This document shows positions 59,046-64,000 of a stretch of DNA of 64,000 bases, piece after piece (within the stretch, counting starts at the first letter, position 1; each line of letters opens with the position of its first letter). The stretch is taken from assembly GCA_021464415.1 (NCBI GenBank), contig JAKCWG010000474.1:20601-84600 (forward strand). The letters are read 5' to 3'. This stretch comes from Lonicera japonica. Lineage: Eukaryota > Streptophyta > Magnoliopsida > Dipsacales > Caprifoliaceae. The notes under the pieces are model-generated. The model did not search any database. It was not told the DNA's origin and saw only the letters and a program-made list of their open reading frames with translations. The translations under genes were made by a program, and so were the position numbers.

Positions 59046-59273
59046 AAATAACTCCTCAAAATCGCTTACGGCGAAAATTAATATTTACATGATTTTATTT
59101 ACAATTTTTCATTAGGTACTATCAATTATTTTCTTCAAATCACAATATTCCTTTAGAATTGTTCTTAAACCAAGTTAATTTTTTTTTTCAAAAACAATTT
59201 AATTCGGACAAATGTTTTTAACCTATATGTAATTATTATTAATTTAATTTATGCAGTTTTTATTCATCGCCTA

Positions 59274-59304
59274 GTCACGTGCAAAACACGTGCATTATTA
59301 CTAA
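59274..59304 (+). mobile_element. Helitron-like 3' end, unit 3
   Basis: CACGTGC-AAAA-CACGTGC stem, then ATTATTACTAA followed by T. Same layout as 54755-54783. Confidence 0.5.
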
Positions 59305-61097
59305 TTCTACACCATCATAAATTGTAGGGAAGCAGGGGTGGAACTGGGTAGCCCAATCAGTTTGATAAGAAGAATACAAATAAAAATCAATCGAAGGTCA
59401 TTAATACACCTAATATTTTGCGACACTTTTTCTTCGATCAGTGCAACCTCTGTAATTTAACAAATTTGGATCGGCCATATAGATTTGTTTAGGAAGAATT
59501 CAATAGCCATCCATATAGATAATATATCAGTTTATCAAATCAACTTGACTATAATTGACCATTTAAAAAAAAGTGTGGATCTTTTTAGTGGACAAAAATT
59601 AAATGGTTATAGTTAAAGAGTGTAGTATGTAATAGGAAGGTTTCCGTGGATTGAATATAATTACAGAGGAGGAACTTAAGACCTTATTCATTAAGAAAAA
59701 ATGGTGATTCTCAGATCAAGCATGGATTAAAATGAAGAATTATTTATAAGAGTCAAGTCCCTCACTATATCACCATGGTTTTGTGGTGAGTTCTACCATG
59801 GAGTTTTATAAGATAGTACCTGAGGTGAATGGGTAGGGGGCCTGTTCGGGCCTGCAACCTACGTGAATGGAGGTTGCTAAAAGGGTGATTCTCATATGGG
59901 TCGCAAGGGATGTTGTGTAAAGCGTGATTCTCACTCACATGGGTCATGGTTGCAAGTCGGTCAACCAATCAAGTCTTTACGACAAAGATAGACAAAAATG
60001 GCACAGAGTTCACATTAGTAAATTCCTAAAAAATAATGGGGAGAAAAACCAAAAAACATGTTTATTTCTCCTCAATCAGTGCAACCTCTGTAATTTATCA
60101 AATTTTGATTGGCCATATAGATTTGTTTTGGAAGAAATCAATAGCCATCCATTTACATCTGTTTATCAAATCAACTTGACTCTAATCGACCATTTAAAAA
60201 AAGTGGCATATATGTGTTAAAGCATCTATTGTCACATTAGACAAGAACTAAAATGAAGAACTATTTACAAGAGTCATGGTACCTTGGAGTTTTATAAGAT
60301 AGTACCCGAGCTGAATGGGTAGGGGGCATGTTCGGGCCCTGTAACCTACGCGCAATGGAGGTTGTGAAAAGAGTGATTCTTGGATGGGTTGCAAGGGAAG
60401 TTGTGTAAAGTGTGATTCTCACATGGGTTGGGGTTGCAAGTCAATCAACCAACCAAGCCTTTATGACAAAGATAGACAAAAATGGCGCAGAGTTCACATT
60501 AGTAAATTCCTAGAAAAAATTAGTAAATTTCTAGTTAAAATTGAACCCATCCCTTATTAAGTTTAGAAAATATACGTACAAATGAGTAGCTTTTTTATCG
60601 GATGAAATAATCATATTCAAACAAGATTCGTTATTTGAAGGAATTATCCGACTTGTCCCATTATTACCCATTATGAACAGGTATAATAAAAAAATACTTT
60701 TGTATATATAATATTATATACATACATTGTAAGCTTACCTTTAATTAACAAATACATGTATATATAATGCTCATAAAGATTGTATACATCTATAGTAACA
60801 ATATATATTCATGAACATGAACATGTTCATATATAATATTATATAATTACGTATGTTATTGGCGGGTCATAACCGTTATTATCATGCTAACGAATATTAA
60901 CTGAATACACCCGTTAACTTTTGTGAGATCTGTGTACAAGTATGACTCCTATGCGTTTAGTCTCAATTTGCCAATGCTCTGTCAGTCAATTACTTCTTTT
61001 TCAAAAAGATTGATTAAAATGACGTGGGTTCACATAATGTGGATGAGGAAGATCAAAAAATGGCTCTATTGACTCCAATCATTGCAAATTTATGGAC

Positions 61098-61124
61098 CAC
61101 GTGCATATTTGTATATATATATAG
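61098..61124 (+). promoter_or_regulatory. G-box and TATA box of the receptor-kinase gene
   Basis: CACGTG (61098-61103) lies just before a TATATATATATA run (61112-61123), about 150 bp upstream of the ATG. The two relic promoters (about 56460 and 58910) read CCACATATTT here and so lack the G-box core. CACGTG is a common light/stress bHLH-bZIP site in plants; its use here is inference. Confidence 0.5.
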
Positions 61125-61268
61125 GAGTTGAGCACTTGTGACAAAGCTGTGCTCTGATCCAAACCATATTCATATATATATACACATTCTCTACTACTAG
61201 TTATATATAGCTTTTATTAAATAAATTAAGTCCTTCCATTGTTAAGTAAAGAAAATATTCATACAAGC

Positions 61269-64000
61269 ATGGCTTCGGTTGCTTGCATCAAATATTTTTT
61301 GGCAGTAATAGTACTGGTGACTGCATGGCTGGCCAGCATTGTTAATGCTTTGGCAGTAACATCAACTACTACTACTGCCGGAAATAATAAAAGAGAGTAT
61401 GAAGCTCTAGTGAGTATCTCCTGGTGGCGGAATATGAGCCGGTCGACGAGTCACTGCAAGTGGGACGGCATTCATTGCAATAAGGCAGGAAGTGTCACTT
61501 ATATATCATGCCCTCGACATTCTTATTTCGATGGCGAAGTTCGCATGGATGAGCTTAGCCATCGACATAGCCCTCGACATTCTTATTTCGATGGCGAAGT
61601 TCGCATGGATGAGCTTAACTTGTCTTCATTTCAAAACCTTGAAAGCCTCCATCTTGATGATTGTGGGCTTAAAGGTACCATCCCATATGAAATTGGTATG
61701 CTTTCCAAACTGACCGAACTTGTTCTTTATGACAATTCTCTTTCAGGTGACGTACCCTCTTCACTGGCCAACCTTACCAGCCTAAAATACCTTGACATTT
61801 GTAAAAATAGTATGAATGGCTCCATTCCATTTGAAGAATTAGGGAATCTAAAGAATTTGACAATTCTATACCTTGGTAGAAACTTATTTTCTGGTCCAAT
61901 CCCTTCCTCTGTCGGTTTCTTGACCCAATTAATCGAATTACACCTTGGTGGAAATAGATTCACCGGGTCCATCCCATCCGAATTAGGAAATCTGAAAAAT
62001 CTGGAATATTTGAACCTTGGTAGCAACAACTTTTCAGGTCCAATCCCTTCATCCATATGTGTCTTAACCCATTTAAAGTCGTTGACAATTTCTGGGAATC
62101 ATCTAACCGGATTTGTTCCGTCAGAAATACGGAATCTGAAAAATCTGGATGATTTTGACTTGTCTGGAAATCAACTCAACGGGTCCATCCCATCCGAAAT
62201 AGGAAATCTCACGAATCTTTCATATTTAGTCCTTGGTAACAACTACTTTTCAGGTCCAATCCCTTCATGTATTTATGCCTTATCCAATTTAACCGTCTTG
62301 GATCTTTCTAGGAATCAACTCACTGGGTCCATCTCATCTGAATTAGGAAATCTGAAAATTTTGGAATATTTGTACCTTGGTAACAACTACTTTTCTGGTC
62401 CAATCCCTTCATCAATCTATGCTTTAACCCATTTAGTCAAGTTGGAACTTTATCAGAATCGACTCACCGGCTTCATTCCGTTAGAAATAGGGGATCTTGG
62501 CAATCTCGTTTCTTTACGCCTCGAGTGGAACAATCTTTTGGGTACCATCCCTCCGACTATGGGGCTCTTGTTTAAGTTAAGAGATCTAGACCTTTCTCAT
62601 AATTTTTTTAATGGCACCATACCTGCTCGTCTATCTTACTTGTCAAACTTAAACTACATGAATCTCTCCTACAATAAACTTGTTGGTCCTGTCCCTACCA
62701 CCCTTTGGAAATTGTGCTCCTCCTCAGAAATTCAGTTACTGGGGAATGGTGGGTTGGAAGGTAAACTCAACTGCGAATCAGAGATGCACAACCCCAAGGG
62801 AAACCATAGCTGCAAGTTAAAAATGAAGGGTCAGAATGGCAACCATAGCTGCGAATTAGAAATGAAGGTGCATAACAAGAGGACAAGTAGAGTTAGCCAC
62901 TTTATCCCCACTATTATTCTTCCAGTCACCATTTCACTTGCCTTGTGGATGATCCTCGGTGCCTACAGGTTATTTTCTTGGCATAAGGCTGTTCAAAACA
63001 AAAGTGTGTCAGTAACAAAAAAGCATGGAAATATGAGCTCTATATGGAATTATGATGGGACAATTGCATACGAAGACATCATCAGATCAACAAATGAATT
63101 TGATATAGCACATTGCATTGGGACCGGTGGTTATGGCAGCGTTTATAGGGCTCAGTTGCCAAGTGGCAAAGTAGTCGCCTTAAAGAAACTTCATCATTTT
63201 GAAGCTGAGGAGCCGGCTTTCGACAAGAGCTTCAAGAATGAGGTGAAAGTGTTATCAAATATAAGACATAAAAACATTGTCAAGCTTTACGGGTTCTGTT
63301 TGCACAATAAGTCCATGTTCCTTGTTTATGAATACATGGAAAATGGAAGCTTATTTTATGCCCTCAGAGACGATGTCGAGGCTGTTGAATTAGATTGGAC
63401 TAAAAGGGTGAGCATTGTTAAAGGCATAGCACATGCTTTATCTTACATGCATCACGATTGTACTCCACCTATTGTTCATCGGGACATTTCAAGTAATAAC
63501 ATTCTCTTGAACTCAAAACAAGACGCAGTTGTAGCCGACTTTGGTGCAGCTAGATTGTTATCTCCTGATTCATCCAACCAAACTGCAGTTGCAGGCACCC
63601 GCGGATATATTGCTCCAGGTGAATGATTTCTTCTTATATAATTGTATTGTTCCCTTCTTGTCCCATAAATGGGAGATAAAAATAGTTAGAAGAATGTAGT
63701 TTTTGTCATAAGTAACTAGCATCTGAAATTGGCATATTTATTTAAGTTCTCTTTTAATGTTCTTCATTGGGTTATACATGCAGAGCTTGCCTACACCATG
63801 GTGGTTACTGAAAAATGCGATGTATTTAGCTTTGGGGTTGTGGCGCTTGAAATATTAATGGGAAAGCATCCGGGAGATCTCCTCGCATCATTAACGTCTC
63901 CGTCTACTAAAAATTCAATGGTGAATGATGTGTTGGATCCACGGCTCTCACTTCCAACAGATCGATTAGTTGAATGGGACATTGTTTTGGTTATAAGGTT
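61269..64000 (+). CDS. LRR receptor-like kinase (MIK2-like family), 3' end beyond the window
   Basis: ATG at 61269 ([16 protein letters not shown]). Exon 1 runs to 63618 (CCAG|GTGAAT) and exon 2 from 63784 (CATGCAG acceptor) past the window edge. Signal peptide about residues 1-27; an N-cap with [11 protein letters not shown]; then 15 leucine-rich repeats of the xxLxxLxLxxNxLxGxIPxxIG type; a duplicated GNHSC(K/E)LxMK segment before the membrane; a transmembrane helix near 545-568 ([18 protein letters not shown]). The kinase has GTGGYGSVY (P-loop), VVALKKL (Lys), [12 protein letters not shown] (RD type), [10 protein letters not shown] and GTRGYIAP. Exon 2 gives [20 protein letters not shown] and MGKHPGDLL. 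Members such as Arabidopsis MIK2 perceive extracellular peptide or cell-wall signals. All catalytic residues are present. Two promoters with truncated exons lie upstream, so this is the surviving member of a tandem set. Confidence 0.92.
61510..61629 (+). repeat. 60-bp in-frame tandem duplication in the kinase N-cap
   Basis: GCCCTCGACATTCTTATTTC and the rest of the 60-bp unit occur at 61510-61569 and again at 61570-61629, nearly identical. This adds 20 residues ([15 protein letters not shown] repeated) between the CxWxGIxC cap and the first leucine-rich repeat without changing the frame. Very recent by its identity. Confidence 0.9.
63619..63783 (+). other. Intron of the receptor-kinase gene inside the kinase domain
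   Basis: 165 bp, GT...AG, splitting the codon for Glu in the APE-type motif (GYIAP|E). This position is the usual intron site of this receptor-kinase subfamily as I recall it. Confidence 0.85.

Larger units (their letters stand above)
54690..61120 (+). repeat. Tandem 1.8-2.5-kb units made of kinase upstream DNA
   Basis: The order of shared blocks repeats: a Helitron-like hairpin end, an AGGGAAGC(A/C)GG(A/G)GCGGAACT block, a GACACTTTTTCCTCAATCAG block, GTGTGGATCTTTTTAG, GGGTAGGGGGCCTGTTC, CACAGAGTTCACATTAGTAA, a TTATCCGAC block, a TATA-rich block, then GTCCAATCATTGCCCATTTG. Units are about 54690-56500, 56500-59030 and 59030-61270. In units 2 and 3 the middle part is itself doubled (57650-58270 and 60060-60530). 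Units 1 and 2 end in kinase-exon relics; unit 3 ends in the intact gene. Copies differ by roughly 5-15% by eye. Confidence 0.8.

Noticed and set aside
61187..61200. TCTCTACTACTAG as a Helitron 5' end
   Set aside because: It resembles some plant Helitron starts, but it sits in the kinase 5'UTR and I found no matching copy in the tandem units.

Overview
This 64-kb window is AT-rich nuclear DNA from a flowering plant, most likely a eudicot. The evidence is spliced genes with GT-AG introns, a plant LRR receptor kinase, a plant-type YqaJ nuclease gene, and many plant transposon families (Mutator-like, hAT, Harbinger/Tourist, CACTA-like, Helitron-like, Ty3/Gypsy Tat-lineage). Two genes look like ordinary host genes: a YqaJ-domain nuclease-like gene (coding exon 12829-13739) and the 5' part of an LRR receptor kinase (61269 to the window end). 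Most of the rest is mobile DNA and its debris.

Layout. 1-8400: no gene; a 100-bp repeat in three copies, a Mutator-like MITE (1842-2693), a Tourist MITE (3287-3594) overlapped by an 846-bp tandem duplication (3484-5190), and a longer Tourist-like element. 8500-15500: the YqaJ gene with an intron-rich 5' leader that holds a hAT MITE (10396-10991), followed by several exon-like segments. 16001-21866: a 5.9-kb Harbinger-type element with a two-exon Myb/SANT-like gene, an unexplained exon-like segment and a nested hAT MITE. 21908-30350: a dense MITE zone with elements bounded by 9-bp, 8-bp or 3-bp target-site duplications (TSDs).

30560-51416: a relic Tat-type element (LTR 31451-32659) beside a complete 18.5-kb Tat/Ogre-like retrotransposon (32945-51416, TSD ACTTT). 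Its gag-pol runs on the minus strand and is broken by one in-frame stop in gag and six in pol; the reverse transcriptase has YVDN where YVDD is expected. Between pol and the 3' LTR it carries 7.8 kb of extra DNA with two plus-strand (antisense) genes. One is a spliced plant-mobile-domain gene and the other a DUF7745-like gene. Each is preceded by the palindrome TGTCGCGCGACA and a TATA box, and the same combination lies in the LTR promoter. This shared promoter code is the most unusual system in the window.

51417-61268: AT-rich DNA followed by tandem 1.8-2.5-kb units. Each unit ends with a copy of the receptor-kinase promoter and a truncated start of the kinase gene; only the last unit leads into the intact gene. 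A 618-bp Mutator-like MITE (54020-54637) sits in one unit, and sister units supply the empty site that proves its insertion. All assignments come from reading the sequence; no database search was possible.
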